Positions 17,615-28,174 of a stretch of DNA of 64,000 nucleotides are shown here, one piece after another. Source of the DNA: Pseudomonas lijiangensis (lineage in GTDB: Bacteria; Pseudomonadota; Gammaproteobacteria; Pseudomonadales; Pseudomonadaceae); contig NZ_CP076668.1 of the NCBI RefSeq assembly GCF_018968705.1, forward strand, positions 1,798,001-1,862,000, written 5' to 3'. How positions within the stretch are numbered: the first letter of the stretch is position 1; each line of letters starts with the position of its first letter. Position numbers and translations under genes: made by a program. The notes beneath the pieces are model-generated. The model was given only the letters and a program-made list of their open reading frames with translations, was not told the origin of the DNA and did no database searches.

Positions 17615-19030
17615 TTAGCGTATTTGTGGGCCGATGAACCGGCTCTTGGCTTCGACATGGGTGTCACTGTTGTCGATGTCCTTGAGGATGAATGTCACCT
17701 CGTTGGTGCTCGACGGCATTTTCTCGGGCGCGCTGGACAGCTCTATCGCAATGCTGAGGATATCGCCTGCCGCCACCTTGAGTTCACGTCGGCCCTGCAG
17801 TTTCAGGTCCGGCAGGCCGGTGGCGTCGAGGACGTAGGTGTGATCGACCTGATCCTTGTTCATCACCTTGAGGCTGTAGACGTTTTCGATGCGGCCTTCG
17901 GCGTTTTCGCGATACAGCACGCGGTCCTTGCTGACATCGAAACCCACCAGCGAGCGCATGAAGAAGGCGCTGACCAGGAAGCCGATCATCAGCAGCAGGA
18001 CCAGGGCATAGCCAATCAGGCGCGGGCGCAGTTTATGGGTGACCTGGCCTGAGAGGTTGTGTTCGGTGGTGTAGCTGATCAGGCCGCGTGGGTAGTTCAT
18101 CTTGTCCATGACGGTATCGCAGGCGTCGATGCAGGCCGCGCAGCCGATGCATTCGATCTGCAACCCTTCGCGAATGTCGATGCCGGTAGGGCAGACCTGA
18201 ACGCACAGGGTGCAGTCGATGCAGTCGCCCAGGCCCTGTGCCTTGTGGTCCACGTCTTTCTTGCGCGGGCCACGGTTTTCACCACGGCGCGGGTCGTAGG
18301 AGACGATCAGGGTGTCCTTGTCGAACATGACGCTCTGGAACCGCGCATAGGGGCACATGTGCACGCACACCTGCTCGCGCAGCCAGCCGGCATTGCCATA
18401 CGTGGCCAGGGTGAAGAAGCCGATCCAGAAATAGGCCCAGCCGTCGGCTTGCCCTGTGAACAGTTCGATGCTCAGGTCGCGTATGGGGGAGAAGTAGCCG
18501 ACGAAGGTCAGGCCGGTGACGAAGCCGATCAGCAGCCAGAGGCTGTGCTTGGCGAATTTGCGCCCGAACTTGTTGGCGCTCATGGGGGCCTTGTCGAGCT
18601 TGATGCGCTGGTTGCGGTCGCCTTCGGTGACCTTTTCACACCACATGAAAATCCAGGTCCAGACGCTTTGCGGGCAGGTATAGCCGCACCAGATGCGTCC
18701 GGCATAAACCGTGATGAAGAACAGGCCGAAGGCGCTGACGATCAGGATGCCTGACAGGAGGATGAAGTCCTGAGGCCAGAAGGTGGCGCCAAAGATGTAG
18801 AACTTGCGCTCCGGCAGGTTCCACCACACCGCCTGATGCCCGCCCCAGTTCAGCCAGACCGTACCGAAATACACCATAAACAAGGCAAGCCCGCCCAGCA
18901 TGCGCAGGTTGCGAAACCGGCCTTTGAAGGCGCGGGTGTAGATGTTTTCCCGCGCAGCGTAGAGGTCAACGGTATTACCGTCATTCTTGGGTGGCGGGGT
19001 GATGTTCTGTACGGGAATCCGGTTGTTCAT
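17615..19030 (-). CDS. ccoG: Cbb3 oxidase accessory protein CcoG (FixG/RdxA)
   Basis: A 471-residue membrane ferredoxin. Several transmembrane helices contain CGYTCPQSVWTWIF. Two ferredoxin-type cysteine clusters follow (CIDCTLCVQVCP and CIGCAACIDAC), and a C-terminal periplasmic Ig-like fold (IG_FixG) completes the family architecture. It is thought to reduce copper for cbb3 oxidase assembly. It is the first gene of ccoGHIS, with an ANR-like box about 160 bases upstream. Confidence 0.96.
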   Translation of the reverse strand: MNNRIPVQNITPPPKNDGNTVDLYAARENIYTRAFKGRFRNLRMLGGLALFMVYFGTVWLNWGGHQAVWWNLPERKFYIFGATFWPQDFILLSGILIVSAFGLFFITVYAGRIWCGYTCPQSVWTWIFMWCEKVTEGDRNQRIKLDKAPMSANKFGRKFAKHSLWLLIGFVTGLTFVGYFSPIRDLSIELFTGQADGWAYFWIGFFTLATYGNAGWLREQVCVHMCPYARFQSVMFDKDTLIVSYDPRRGENRGPRKKDVDHKAQGLGDCIDCTLCVQVCPTGIDIREGLQIECIGCAACIDACDTVMDKMNYPRGLISYTTEHNLSGQVTHKLRPRLIGYALVLLLMIGFLVSAFFMRSLVGFDVSKDRVLYRENAEGRIENVYSLKVMNKDQVDHTYVLDATGLPDLKLQGRRELKVAAGDILSIAIELSSAPEKMPSSTNEVTFILKDIDNSDTHVEAKSRFIGPQIR

Positions 19031-19181
19031 TGGGGCGTCCCACGGCAGTGGAAAAATGCCACAGCCAGTACGTGCCGACTGAGGTCAAGAGCGGTTTTTT
19101 ATGGCGTCCATGATACGCCTGCCCTTATACCCCAAGGCTGCGACCTTTGGCCGCGTTGGGTTCCTTCAGCGGTTCGTGTAG

Positions 19182-19195
19182 GTGATCTGGATCAA
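19182..19195 (-). promoter_or_regulatory. ANR box upstream of ccoG
   Basis: Read leftward it is TTGATCCAGATCAC, matching 9 of 10 positions of TTGAT-N4-ATCAA. It lies between the toxin gene and ccoG, with its centre about 158 bases from the ccoG start. Confidence 0.65.
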
Positions 19196-19220
19196 TTGAC
19201 AGGGTAATTAAAGTTGCCGG

Positions 19221-19673
19221 TCAGCGGGGTGCCGCTCGGTAAGGTGCCTGTTCTTCGTGCAACTGGCTGACCCAGGGGTTGAGCACCGGGACGCCACAAT
19301 GCTGGAAATCGGCGGTGTTTCGGGTCACCACTTTCATGCCATGAACCAGGGCCGTGGCTGCGATCAGTGCATCGCATTCGCTGCGCGGATCGGGAATGTG
19401 CATCCGGGCACAGCGCTTGGCCACGACGGTGTCCACGGCCAGGATTCGTCCGGCGAACGCTTTCAATACGTGATGCTCCAGCCATGTACGCAGCGCCGCG
19501 CCCTGGATGGGGTCACGGCGTTCTATGCGCAATACGCCTGTTTCCAGCTCCATGATCGTGATGGCCGAGATAAACAGGCTGGCGGCCGGATGTTCGTGTG
19601 CCCATCGGACCACATTCGTGTCGGCGTTGCGCTTTCTGAGTTCGGATACCACATTGGTATCGAGCAGGAACAT
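19221..19673 (-). CDS. PIN-domain toxin (VapC family)
   Basis: A 150-residue PIN nuclease with the acidic active-site residues in place: D5 (LLDTNVV), E42/E44 (MELETG), D101 (ECDALIAATA) and D122 (NTADF). VapC-type toxins cleave RNA and are held inactive by the antitoxin. The start ATG shares its A with the antitoxin stop (TGATG), so the two genes are translationally coupled. The pair sits between ccoP-1 and ccoG, interrupting the cco-fix block. Confidence 0.93.
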   Translation of the reverse strand: MFLLDTNVVSELRKRNADTNVVRWAHEHPAASLFISAITIMELETGVLRIERRDPIQGAALRTWLEHHVLKAFAGRILAVDTVVAKRCARMHIPDPRSECDALIAATALVHGMKVVTRNTADFQHCGVPVLNPWVSQLHEEQAPYRAAPR

Positions 19674-19924
19674 CAGGACAGGTCCACAGAGCGAGGTATG
19701 AGATCGGCCCGCTGAGGCTCGAAATCGATATCCATGTCTTCAGGCATGATCAGCATGTCGACGATGCTGGCAGAGCCGCCAGTCAGTTTTCGATAGTCTT
19801 CTATGGAGAGCAGGACATGGGCAGGGCGACCTCTGTCGGTGATGAAGACCGGCCCGTCGTTCGCGGCCTTCTTGGCCCCGCTGGTGTCCTGATTGAATTC
19901 GCGGCTGGAAAGCGTTGTCGTCAT
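19673..19924 (-). CDS. Phd/YefM-type antitoxin
   Basis: An 83-residue antitoxin with the N-terminal DNA-binding part typical of Phd/YefM (SSREFNQDTSGAKKAA, then GPVFITDRGRPAHVLLSIEDY) and an acidic, Met/Asp-rich C-terminal tail that would wrap the toxin. SD AGGAGG is well placed. Two copies of an 18-bp imperfect palindrome directly upstream are the likely autoregulatory operators. Confidence 0.93.
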   Translation of the reverse strand: MTTTLSSREFNQDTSGAKKAANDGPVFITDRGRPAHVLLSIEDYRKLTGGSASIVDMLIMPEDMDIDFEPQRADLIPRSVDLS

Positions 19925-19944
19925 GAAGGTAACCTCCTGGAAGA

Positions 19945-20004
19945 TGTAGACATGTTTCTATATTACTGACTCAAGCAGTCTAGCCGTGTAGAAACATGAC
20001 TACA
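19945..20004 (-). promoter_or_regulatory. Paired operator sites of the toxin-antitoxin operon
   Basis: TGTAGACATGTTTCTATA (19945-19962) and TGTAGAAACATGACTACA (19987-20004) are copies of one site in opposite orientation; after reversing the first they agree at 16 of 18 positions. Centres are 42 bases apart, four helical turns. They cover the region just upstream of the antitoxin SD, where the promoter must be. Confidence 0.7.
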
Positions 20005-20028
20005 ACAGAAATGTATTGTCCAAATGCA

Positions 20029-20053
20029 ACAGCCCCGCTAGTTGAGGGCGGGG
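20029..20053 (-). terminator. Probable terminator after ccoP-1
   Basis: GC-rich stem CAGCCCCGC / GCGGGGCTG with a short loop, 18 bases past the ccoP-1 stop on the leftward strand. The T tract is poor (CTGTTGC), so efficiency is uncertain. Confidence 0.6.
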
Positions 20054-20070
20054 CTGTCTTGTCGAACCGG

Positions 20071-21048
20071 TCACTGAGGTTCGGCGGGTTTTTCCTGGCG
20101 TGACAGGCTGTAGATGTAAGCAGCCAGCAGATGGACCTTGTCATTCCCTTGTGTCGCTTCCTGGGCAGGCATCTGGCCCTGACGACCGTAGCGGATGGTC
20201 TGTTGCAGTTGCGCAAAGCTTGATCCGTAGATGAATGCGCTCGGGTGGGTCAGGTCTGGCGCGCCCAGCACTTGCATGCCTTTACCTTCCGGGCCATGGC
20301 AGGCCACGCAATTGGTCGCGAATATCTTCTGTCCTGCCACCGGGTCGGCTTTGGCGTCCTCGGGCAGTTTGCGGCCGTCGAGCCCCGTCAGGATGTAGGC
20401 CGAGACGTCACGCACGCCTTGCTCGCCCACCACTTCACCCCATGCTGGCATCACCGCATGACGGCCTTTGAGGATCGAGGTCTTGATGGTCTGCGGGTCG
20501 CCGCCCCAGCGCCAGTCGGCGTCGGTGAGGTTGGGGAAGCCGTAGGCGCCCTTGGCGTCCGAGCCGTGACAGACCGAGCAGTTGGAGGCGAAAAGACGAC
20601 CGCCCATTTTCAGGGCCTGCGGATCCTTGGCGACGTCCTCGATGGGCATCGCTGCGTATTTGGCGAACAGCGGCCCGAAACGGTTCTCGGCGCGGGCGAT
20701 TTCCTTTTCCCATTCATGGACGCCGGTCCAGCCTTGCTGGCCATCCGAAAACTGGCGCTGTTTTTCGTTGTCCGCATAGGTGTAACCGGGCAGCAGGCCT
20801 TTCCAGTTGCCCAGGCCCGGATACAGCGCCAGATAGCCCAGAGCGAACACGATGGTGCCCACGAACAGCATGAACCACCAGCGAGGCAGCGGGTTGTCGT
20901 ATTCCTCGATGCCGTCGAAGGAGTGACCCACGGTTTCTTCGGTCGATTCCTCGCGCTGGCCCTTGCGGGTTGCCAGCAGCAGCCAGGTCAGGGCGAAAAG
21001 GGTACCCAGGGTCAGGACCGTGACATACAGGCTCCAGAACGTGGTCAT
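20071..21048 (-). CDS. ccoP: Cbb3-type cytochrome c oxidase diheme subunit CcoP (copy 1)
   Basis: A 325-residue membrane-anchored diheme cytochrome c. Two N-terminal hydrophobic segments precede two c-heme sites, CSVCH and CVACH, with distal Met residues downstream. CcoP passes electrons from periplasmic cytochromes to CcoO/CcoN. The start overlaps the ccoQ stop by four bases (ATGA). Compared with copy 2 it has about 12 extra residues in the [14 protein letters not shown] segment before the first heme domain. Confidence 0.96.
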   Translation of the reverse strand: MTTFWSLYVTVLTLGTLFALTWLLLATRKGQREESTEETVGHSFDGIEEYDNPLPRWWFMLFVGTIVFALGYLALYPGLGNWKGLLPGYTYADNEKQRQFSDGQQGWTGVHEWEKEIARAENRFGPLFAKYAAMPIEDVAKDPQALKMGGRLFASNCSVCHGSDAKGAYGFPNLTDADWRWGGDPQTIKTSILKGRHAVMPAWGEVVGEQGVRDVSAYILTGLDGRKLPEDAKADPVAGQKIFATNCVACHGPEGKGMQVLGAPDLTHPSAFIYGSSFAQLQQTIRYGRQGQMPAQEATQGNDKVHLLAAYIYSLSRQEKPAEPQ

Positions 21049-21248
21049 TCTTTGTTGCTCCTGGAGTCGCTGGCTTGCTGCTTGAGCTGTTCGATGGCTT
21101 GCGGGTCGTCTGCGAAAGGCAGCAGGGTCGCGTCGTCGAATTCAGCCTTGCGCCTTGGGCTGAAGACCCACAGCGCCAGCCCGATGAAAGCCACCATCAC
21201 CACCAGTGTGCCCAGGCCTCGAATCATTCCGATATCCATTGTGCTCAC
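21045..21248 (-). CDS. ccoQ: Cbb3 oxidase small subunit CcoQ (copy 1)
   Basis: A 67-residue single-helix membrane protein ([19 protein letters not shown]) with a charged C-terminal tail. CcoQ stabilises the cbb3 complex. It overlaps ccoO by four bases and ccoP by four bases, the tight NOQP arrangement. Confidence 0.93.
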   Translation of the reverse strand: MSTMDIGMIRGLGTLVVMVAFIGLALWVFSPRRKAEFDDATLLPFADDPQAIEQLKQQASDSRSNKE

Positions 21249-21853
21249 CGTTTGCTCTTGATGATTGTGCCAAGGCCTTGCAGGTAGGCCACCAGTGCGT
21301 CCATTTCGGTCTTGCCTTTGACGGCGGCTTCGGCACCCGCGATGTCTGCATCGGTATAGGGTGTGCCGAGGGCGCGCAGGACTTCCATCTTTTTGGCGGT
21401 TTCCTTGCCATCGAGCTTTTTCTCGACCAGGAAGGGGTAAGCCGGCATTTTCGATTCGGGCACCACATTGCGCGGGTTGTACAAGTGAGCGCGATGCCAG
21501 TCATCCGAGTAGCGTCCACCGACGCGGGCCAGGTCCGGACCGGTACGCTTGGAGCCCCACAGGAACGGGTGATCCCAGACGCTTTCGCCTGCTACCGAGT
21601 AATGACCATAGCGCTCGGTTTCGGCGCGGAACGGGCGGATCATCTGCGAATGGCAACCCACACAACCGTTGGCGATGTACACGTCGCGGCCTTCGAGCTC
21701 CAGGGCGGTGCGCGGTTTCATGCCTTCGACCGGTTTGTTGGTCACGTCCTGAAAGAACAGCGGCACGATCTGGGTCAGGCCGCCGATGCTCACGGCAATG
21801 ACCATGAAGAAGGCCAGCAGGCCAATGTTCTTTTCGAGTACTTCATGTTTCAT
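21245..21853 (-). CDS. ccoO: Cbb3 oxidase monoheme subunit CcoO (copy 1)
   Basis: A 202-residue membrane-anchored cytochrome c with an N-terminal helix ([22 protein letters not shown]) and one heme-binding site, [12 protein letters not shown]. Start set at MKHEVLEKN, which overlaps the ccoN stop by one base (TGATG), rather than at a Met 25 codons upstream inside ccoN. Confidence 0.96.
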   Translation of the reverse strand: MKHEVLEKNIGLLAFFMVIAVSIGGLTQIVPLFFQDVTNKPVEGMKPRTALELEGRDVYIANGCVGCHSQMIRPFRAETERYGHYSVAGESVWDHPFLWGSKRTGPDLARVGGRYSDDWHRAHLYNPRNVVPESKMPAYPFLVEKKLDGKETAKKMEVLRALGTPYTDADIAGAEAAVKGKTEMDALVAYLQGLGTIIKSKR

Positions 21854-23295
21854 CAGTGAGCTCCCACGACAGCGATCCGGGCTGCGGCTTCGGCTTCTTT
21901 CGGATCTGAGGCCCTGACGGTACGCCATACGTTCCAGGCCATCAGCAGCATGCCGCTGGCGAAGATCGCACCGCCGATCATGCGCACGACATAGCCCGGA
22001 TGGCTGGCCTGTAGCGCTTCGGCGAAGGAGTAAGTGAGTGTGCCGTCGTTATTGATCGCCCGCCACATCAGGCCCTGGGTAATGCCGTTGACCCACATGG
22101 ATGCGATGTAAAGCACCGTGCCGATGGTGGCAAGCCAGAAGTGGGCGTTGATCAGGCCGATGCTGTGCATCTGCTGGCGACCGAAGACTTTCGGAATCAT
22201 GTGATAGACAGCGCCGATGGAGATCATGGCAACCCAGCCCAATGCACCGGCGTGTACATGGCCGATGGTCCAGTCCGTGTAATGCGACAGCGAGTTCACG
22301 GTCTTGATGGCCATCATCGGACCTTCAAAGGTGGACATGCCGTAGAACGCCAGGGATACCACCAGGAAACGCAGGATCGGATCGGTACGCAATTTATGCC
22401 AGGCGCCGGAGAGGGTCATCATGCCGTTGATCATGCCGCCCCAGCTCGGGGCCAGCAGGATGATCGACATCACCATGCCCAGCGACTGTGCCCAGTCCGG
22501 CAGGGCGGTGTAATGCAGGTGGTGCGGACCGGCCCAGATGTACAGGGTGATCAGCGCCCAGAAATGCACGATGGACAGGCGATAGGAATAGATCGGCCGC
22601 TCCGCCTGCTTGGGCACGAAGTAATACATCATCCCCAGAAAGCCCGTGGTCAGAAAGAAGCCCACGGCGTTGTGCCCGTACCACCACTGGATCATGGCGT
22701 CGGTCGCACCCGCGTACGCCGAGTAGGATTTGAACAGGCTCACCGGCAACGAGATATGGTTGACGATGTGCAGCATGGCGGTCACCAGAATAAAGGCGCC
22801 GTAGAACCAGTTGCCGACATAGATGTGTCTGGTATTGCGTCGGGCGATAGTGCCGAAGAACACCACGGCGTAGGTGACCCAGACAATGGCCAGCAGAATC
22901 GCGATGGGCCATTCGAGTTCGGCGTATTCCTTGGTTGTGGTGTAACCCATGGGCAGGGTGATGATTGCGCTGACGATCACCGCTTGCCAGCCCCAGAAGG
23001 TGAAAGCGGCCAGGCCATCTGAAATCAGTCTTGTCTGGCAGGTTCGCTGCACCACGTAATACGAGGTGGAAAACAGTGCGCAGCCACCGAAAGCGAAGAT
23101 CACCAGGTTGGTGTGCAGCGGTCGCAGGCGCCCGAACGTGGTCCATTCCAGATCAAGATTCAGGCTTGGCCAGACCAGCTGCGCGGCAATGAAAACGCCG
23201 AGCCCCATGCCGACGATCCCCCAGACTACCGTCATGATGGCGAACTGGCGGACCACCTTGTAGTTATAAGCGGTCGGGCTGATTGCTGTGCTCAT
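21853..23295 (-). CDS. ccoN: Cbb3 oxidase catalytic subunit CcoN (copy 1)
   Basis: A 480-residue heme-copper oxidase subunit I with about 12 membrane helices and conserved His ligands (for example in the HTNLVIF, GPHHLHY and [10 protein letters not shown] segments). It reduces oxygen to water at a heme b3-CuB centre with high affinity and pumps protons. First gene of the inner NOQP operon. No ANR box was found in its upstream region, unlike copy 2, which fits the constitutive cco-1 type known in P. aeruginosa. Confidence 0.97.
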   Translation of the reverse strand: MSTAISPTAYNYKVVRQFAIMTVVWGIVGMGLGVFIAAQLVWPSLNLDLEWTTFGRLRPLHTNLVIFAFGGCALFSTSYYVVQRTCQTRLISDGLAAFTFWGWQAVIVSAIITLPMGYTTTKEYAELEWPIAILLAIVWVTYAVVFFGTIARRNTRHIYVGNWFYGAFILVTAMLHIVNHISLPVSLFKSYSAYAGATDAMIQWWYGHNAVGFFLTTGFLGMMYYFVPKQAERPIYSYRLSIVHFWALITLYIWAGPHHLHYTALPDWAQSLGMVMSIILLAPSWGGMINGMMTLSGAWHKLRTDPILRFLVVSLAFYGMSTFEGPMMAIKTVNSLSHYTDWTIGHVHAGALGWVAMISIGAVYHMIPKVFGRQQMHSIGLINAHFWLATIGTVLYIASMWVNGITQGLMWRAINNDGTLTYSFAEALQASHPGYVVRMIGGAIFASGMLLMAWNVWRTVRASDPKEAEAAARIAVVGAH

Positions 23296-23653
23296 TTGCA
23301 GAGTTCCACGGTGCAGTATTTATGGATATTCAGAAGGCCACGAACCTGCCCTCGGCAGATGCCGGGCAAGTATTTGCACTGAAACGAAGGCCCTTTGAGG
23401 CAGGTTCCAGGAACACCGGAACACAGCCGACGCGGACCGAAAAAGGCGGGATGGACAGGTCGATGACACATGCCGGTAAATGCGCGAAGCATTTACTTCC
23501 CATGACCTGTGGCCAGCTAATGCCAGTCCACTGCGGGCAAGCTTAGTCGTGAAAGGCGGGCATGGGAAGTCGAGAGAGAAGGGTGCAAGGAAGTGAGAGA
23601 ATTCCGCACCCCGTTGCAGGGTGCGGAATTCAGTGGTGCTCCGGGAGGCGTTG
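23296..23653 (-). promoter_or_regulatory. Inter-operon region between the two cco operons, with nested dyad
   Basis: 358 bases without a gene. It must hold the inner ccoN promoter. A nested inverted repeat spans 23455-23510: inner stem GTAAATGC/GCATTTAC (23476-23483, 23489-23496) and outer arms starting ACAGGTC and ending GACCTGT. No TTGAT-N4-ATCAA site was found. Confidence 0.6.
23600..23632 (-). terminator. Stem-loop after ccoP-2
   Basis: Perfect 13-bp stem GAATTCCGCACCC / GGGTGCGGAATTC with a 7-base loop, about 20 bases past the ccoP-2 stop. There is no T tract, so it may protect mRNA ends rather than act as a classical intrinsic terminator. Confidence 0.6.
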
Positions 23654-24604
23654 TTACTGTGACTGCTTTTCCCTGCGCTCGAGTTGATCAGGACTCTGAG
23701 AAAGGCTGTACACATACGCGGCCAGCAATTGCACTTTGTCATTACCCAGCAAATCGGCCTGAGCAGGCATATGACCCTGTCGACCCAGTCTGATGGTCTG
23801 TTGCAGCTGTGCAAGGCTGGTCCCGTAAATGAAGCCGCCCGGTTGCGTAAGGTCTGGGGCGCCCATAGCTTCGACGCCTTTACCTGTCGCACCATGACAC
23901 GCTACGCAAGTCGAGCTGAATATTTGCTGTCCGGCAGACAGATTGCTCGTGTCATCGGCAGGCAGCGGCAGACCGGCCAGGGAGTGGCGAACATAGGCCG
24001 CGACGTTCTTGACGCCTTCTTCACCGATGACCTGACCCCAGGCCGGCATGGCGGCGACCCGGCCCAGCATGATGCTGTTCTTGATGGTGTCGGCATTGCC
24101 TCCCCAGCGCCAGTTGGTGTCGGTGAGATTCGGAAAACCATAGGCACCCTTGGCGTCCGAGCCATGGCAGACCGAACAGTTGGAAGCGAACAGGCGGCCG
24201 CCCATTTTCAGGGCTTGTGGGTCCTTGGCGACTTCCTCTACCGGCATGGCGGCGAACTTTGCAAAGATGGGACCGAATCGGGCGTCGGCCCGGTCCATTT
24301 CCTTTTCCCATTCATGGGCGCCGGTCCAGCCGTTTTCGTAACCGGGCATGATGCCTTTCCAGTTGCCCAGGCCCGGGTAGAGGATCAGGTAGCCGACCGC
24401 GAACACCAGAGTGCCCGCGAAGAGCATGAACCACCATTGCGGCAACGGGTTGTCGTACTCCTCGATGCCGTCGAAGCTGTGGCCCATGGTCTGGTCGGTG
24501 CTGCCTTTGGTTTCGCCTTTGCGTGTGCCGATCAACAGCCAGGTCAGCCCGATCAGGCTGCCGAGGGTCAGCACGCAGATATAGGTGCTCCAGAAGGTGG
24601 TCAT
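23654..24604 (-). CDS. ccoP: Cbb3 oxidase diheme subunit CcoP (copy 2)
   Basis: A 316-residue paralog of the copy-1 CcoP with the same layout: two N-terminal membrane segments, then CSVCH and CVACH heme sites. It lacks the roughly 12-residue insertion seen in copy 1 (GYENGWTG instead of the longer linker). The start overlaps ccoQ-2 by four bases. Last gene of the outer, probably ANR-controlled operon. Confidence 0.96.
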   Translation of the reverse strand: MTTFWSTYICVLTLGSLIGLTWLLIGTRKGETKGSTDQTMGHSFDGIEEYDNPLPQWWFMLFAGTLVFAVGYLILYPGLGNWKGIMPGYENGWTGAHEWEKEMDRADARFGPIFAKFAAMPVEEVAKDPQALKMGGRLFASNCSVCHGSDAKGAYGFPNLTDTNWRWGGNADTIKNSIMLGRVAAMPAWGQVIGEEGVKNVAAYVRHSLAGLPLPADDTSNLSAGQQIFSSTCVACHGATGKGVEAMGAPDLTQPGGFIYGTSLAQLQQTIRLGRQGHMPAQADLLGNDKVQLLAAYVYSLSQSPDQLERREKQSQ

Positions 24605-24804
24605 GGCTGGTTACTCCGCACGGCAGGTTGTTCCGTTTCAGGTTTCGCGTCAGTGCCTTGTGGCTGAGGCTCGTCGGCAAAGGGCGCCATGCGGGCCTCG
24701 GCGAAATCCGGGTTGCGTTTGCTGCTGGATACCCACAGGGACATCCCGATGAAGGCGATCGCCACGATCAAGGTGCCGAGGCCGCGCAGGTCTTGAATAT
24801 CCAT
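24601..24804 (-). CDS. ccoQ: Cbb3 oxidase small subunit CcoQ (copy 2)
   Basis: A 67-residue single-helix protein ([19 protein letters not shown]) with a Pro/Glu/Asp-rich tail that differs markedly from copy 1. It starts three bases after ccoO-2 and overlaps ccoP-2 by four. Confidence 0.92.
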   Translation of the reverse strand: MDIQDLRGLGTLIVAIAFIGMSLWVSSSKRNPDFAEARMAPFADEPQPQGTDAKPETEQPAVRSNQP

Positions 24805-24807
24805 GGC

Positions 24808-25416
24808 TCACCTCTTGCTCTTGATGGAAGTGCCGAGCACTTGCAGGTAGGCCACCAGTGCGTCCATTTCGGTCTTGCCCTTGAGGCTGGCAACGGCGCC
24901 GGCGATATCGGCATCGGTGTAAGGCACGCCCAGGGTGCGCATGGCGCGGATCTTGGCTTCGGTATGGCTGCTGTCCACTGGCTGGGTGACCAGCCACGGG
25001 TAAGCAGGCATTTTCGATTCCGGTACGACGTTGCGCGGGTTGTACAGGTGGGCGCGGTGCCAGTCGTCCGAGTAGCGTGCACCCACTCGTGCCAGGTCCG
25101 GGCCGGTGCGCTTGGAGCCCCACAGGAACGGGTGATCCCAGACGCTTTCGCCCGCCACCGAGTAGTGACCATAGCGTTCGGTCTCGGCACGGAACGGACG
25201 GATCATCTGCGAGTGGCAGCCGACGCAACCTTCGCGAATATAGATGTCGCGGCCTTCGAGTTGCAGCGCGGTGTAGGGCTTCATGCCTTCGACCGGCTTG
25301 TTGGTCACGTCCTGGAAGAACAGCGGCACGATCTGGGTCAGGCCACCGACGCTGACGGCCAGTACCATCAGGATCATCAACAGCGTGACGTTCTTTTCGA
25401 TCACTTCATGTTTCAT
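24808..25416 (-). CDS. ccoO: Cbb3 oxidase monoheme subunit CcoO (copy 2)
   Basis: A 202-residue cytochrome c nearly identical in the heme region to copy 1 ([12 protein letters not shown]), with an N-terminal anchor helix. It differs mainly at the N-terminal helix and near residues 150-175. It starts 10 bases after ccoN-2. Confidence 0.96.
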   Translation of the reverse strand: MKHEVIEKNVTLLMILMVLAVSVGGLTQIVPLFFQDVTNKPVEGMKPYTALQLEGRDIYIREGCVGCHSQMIRPFRAETERYGHYSVAGESVWDHPFLWGSKRTGPDLARVGARYSDDWHRAHLYNPRNVVPESKMPAYPWLVTQPVDSSHTEAKIRAMRTLGVPYTDADIAGAVASLKGKTEMDALVAYLQVLGTSIKSKR

Positions 25417-25426
25417 GGTCAGCTCC

Positions 25427-26851
<1,425 letters not shown>

Positions 26852-26941
26852 TTAGGTGTGTATCCCATCCAGCTTGGTCGGGGCCATTACGCACGGTTAT
26901 AGCTCCGGGTTATTGGCAGACTCATCAGAAGCGAGGCAAGC

Positions 26942-27628
26942 ATGGGCATTGGGCAAGAGGCCGGTATTGACAGGGATCAATGCGTACAACTGGCACAGGA
27001 CAACGGCTGGATCTGGACCGCGGCGCAGCCGGGAGTGGGGGATGGCAAGGCTACGCTGATTCTGGCTCATGGTGCCGGTGCGCCCATGGACAGCGATTTC
27101 ATGAATGACATGGCTGCACACCTTGCTGCACAGGGCGTCAGCGTCATGCGCTTCGAATTTCCCTATATGGCGCAGCGACGACTCACGGGGGGGAAACGTC
27201 CGCCCAATCCACAGGCACAGTTACTCGATTGCTGGCGTCAGGTGCATGAGCGTGTGCGACCTCATGTCGCTGGGCGTCTGGCCATAGGCGGCAAGTCCAT
27301 GGGCGGCAGAATGGCCAGCCTGATCGCCGATGAACTGCAGGTCGATGCGCTGGTGTGCCTGGGTTATCCGTTCTATGCCGTGGGCAAGCCCGAAAAGCCT
27401 CGGGTGGCGCATCTGGCCGATCTGCAGACGCGTGCCCTGATCATTCAGGGTGAGCGCGATGCGCTGGGTGATCGTGAAGCGGTGCAGGGTTATGAATTGT
27501 CGGCTTCGATCACTGTGCATTGGTTGCCGACCGCCAACCATGATCTCAAGCCCTTGAAAGTGTCGGGGCTGACCCACGAGCAATGTCTGGTGGAATCGGC
27601 GCAGCGGATTGCAGGGTTTCTGGCCTGA
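26942..27628 (+). CDS. Alpha/beta hydrolase (KANL3/Tex30-like)
   Basis: A 228-residue hydrolase-fold protein. The oxyanion region LAHGAGAPMDS near residue 41, the nucleophile elbow GKSMGG with Ser 119, an Asp in GERDALG and a His in NHDLKP give a complete triad. The family is often annotated as dienelactone hydrolase-like; the substrate is unknown. SD GCGAGG precedes the ATG. It is divergent from ccoN-2, and the ANR box for that operon falls inside codons 9-13 of this gene if this start is right. Confidence 0.85.
   Translation: MGIGQEAGIDRDQCVQLAQDNGWIWTAAQPGVGDGKATLILAHGAGAPMDSDFMNDMAAHLAAQGVSVMRFEFPYMAQRRLTGGKRPPNPQAQLLDCWRQVHERVRPHVAGRLAIGGKSMGGRMASLIADELQVDALVCLGYPFYAVGKPEKPRVAHLADLQTRALIIQGERDALGDREAVQGYELSASITVHWLPTANHDLKPLKVSGLTHEQCLVESAQRIAGFLA
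26967..26980 (-). promoter_or_regulatory. ANR box upstream of ccoN (copy 2)
   Basis: TTGACAGGGATCAA (leftward: TTGATCCCTGTCAA) matches 9 of 10 positions of the FNR/ANR consensus. A -41.5 location would put the transcript start near 26932, about 80 bases before the ccoN-2 ATG. Confidence 0.8.
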
Positions 27629-28087
27629 TCACTTGCAGTACACATCGAAACAGCCCTCCGTGACCTCGAAATCAACCGCCGAGATACTGAAACTGAACAC
27701 TCCTTGAAGACGCTGGTTTTGCCGGTCGACCTCGATCAGGGTGAAAGTACCGTCCTGAAAATGCGCAGAGTGATAAATGACGCTCTGCCAGTGCGGGCTC
27801 TCGTTGTAGACCACTTTGATGCGCTCATTGCCTGGCAGGTTGTAAGTACCGGGTTCCAGGTCCTTGTCGAAGAACAGGCCGATGCTGGTCCGCTTGTGGC
27901 CGACCTTGCCGTCGGCGATGATTTTCCAGATCCAGTGGCTGGGTGCCTGTGAAAGCTCCGGGCGCAGGGTCAACCTGCCCAGCAGGGAGGAAACCAGCAG
28001 CGGTTGCCTGTTGACACAGACCTTGAAGCTGCCTTCGCAGGAGGGCGGGCGCACGAAGCGTCTGGAGGGAATGACGGGGTGGCGCAT
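27629..28087 (-). CDS. Hypothetical protein
   Basis: A 152-residue protein of unknown function. No signal peptide or membrane helix is apparent; the sequence is rich in beta-type patterns (SFKVCVNRQPLLVSSLLGRLTL, GTFTLIEVDRQNQRLQGVFSF) and ends in EGCFDVYC. The start MRHPVIPS was preferred over a codon 23 residues upstream, which would lie inside a terminator. It follows the Ig-like operon on the same strand but behind that terminator, so it is probably separately expressed. It converges with the alpha/beta hydrolase. Confidence 0.65.
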   Translation of the reverse strand: MRHPVIPSRRFVRPPSCEGSFKVCVNRQPLLVSSLLGRLTLRPELSQAPSHWIWKIIADGKVGHKRTSIGLFFDKDLEPGTYNLPGNERIKVVYNESPHWQSVIYHSAHFQDGTFTLIEVDRQNQRLQGVFSFSISAVDFEVTEGCFDVYCK

Positions 28088-28121
28088 GGTCTGGCTCTTG
28101 GAACGTGACGCGCATAGATGG

Positions 28122-28153
28122 AAAAAGGGCGTTACGCAGTTCAGGTAACGCCC
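28122..28153 (-). terminator. Terminator after the Ig-like operon
   Basis: Leftward: GGGCGTTAC, 9-base loop, GTAACGCCC, then TTTTT. It lies 22 bases after the 633-residue gene and closes the two-gene Ig-like operon. Confidence 0.88.
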
Positions 28154-28174
28154 CAAAAACGTTTCAGCTAAGCC

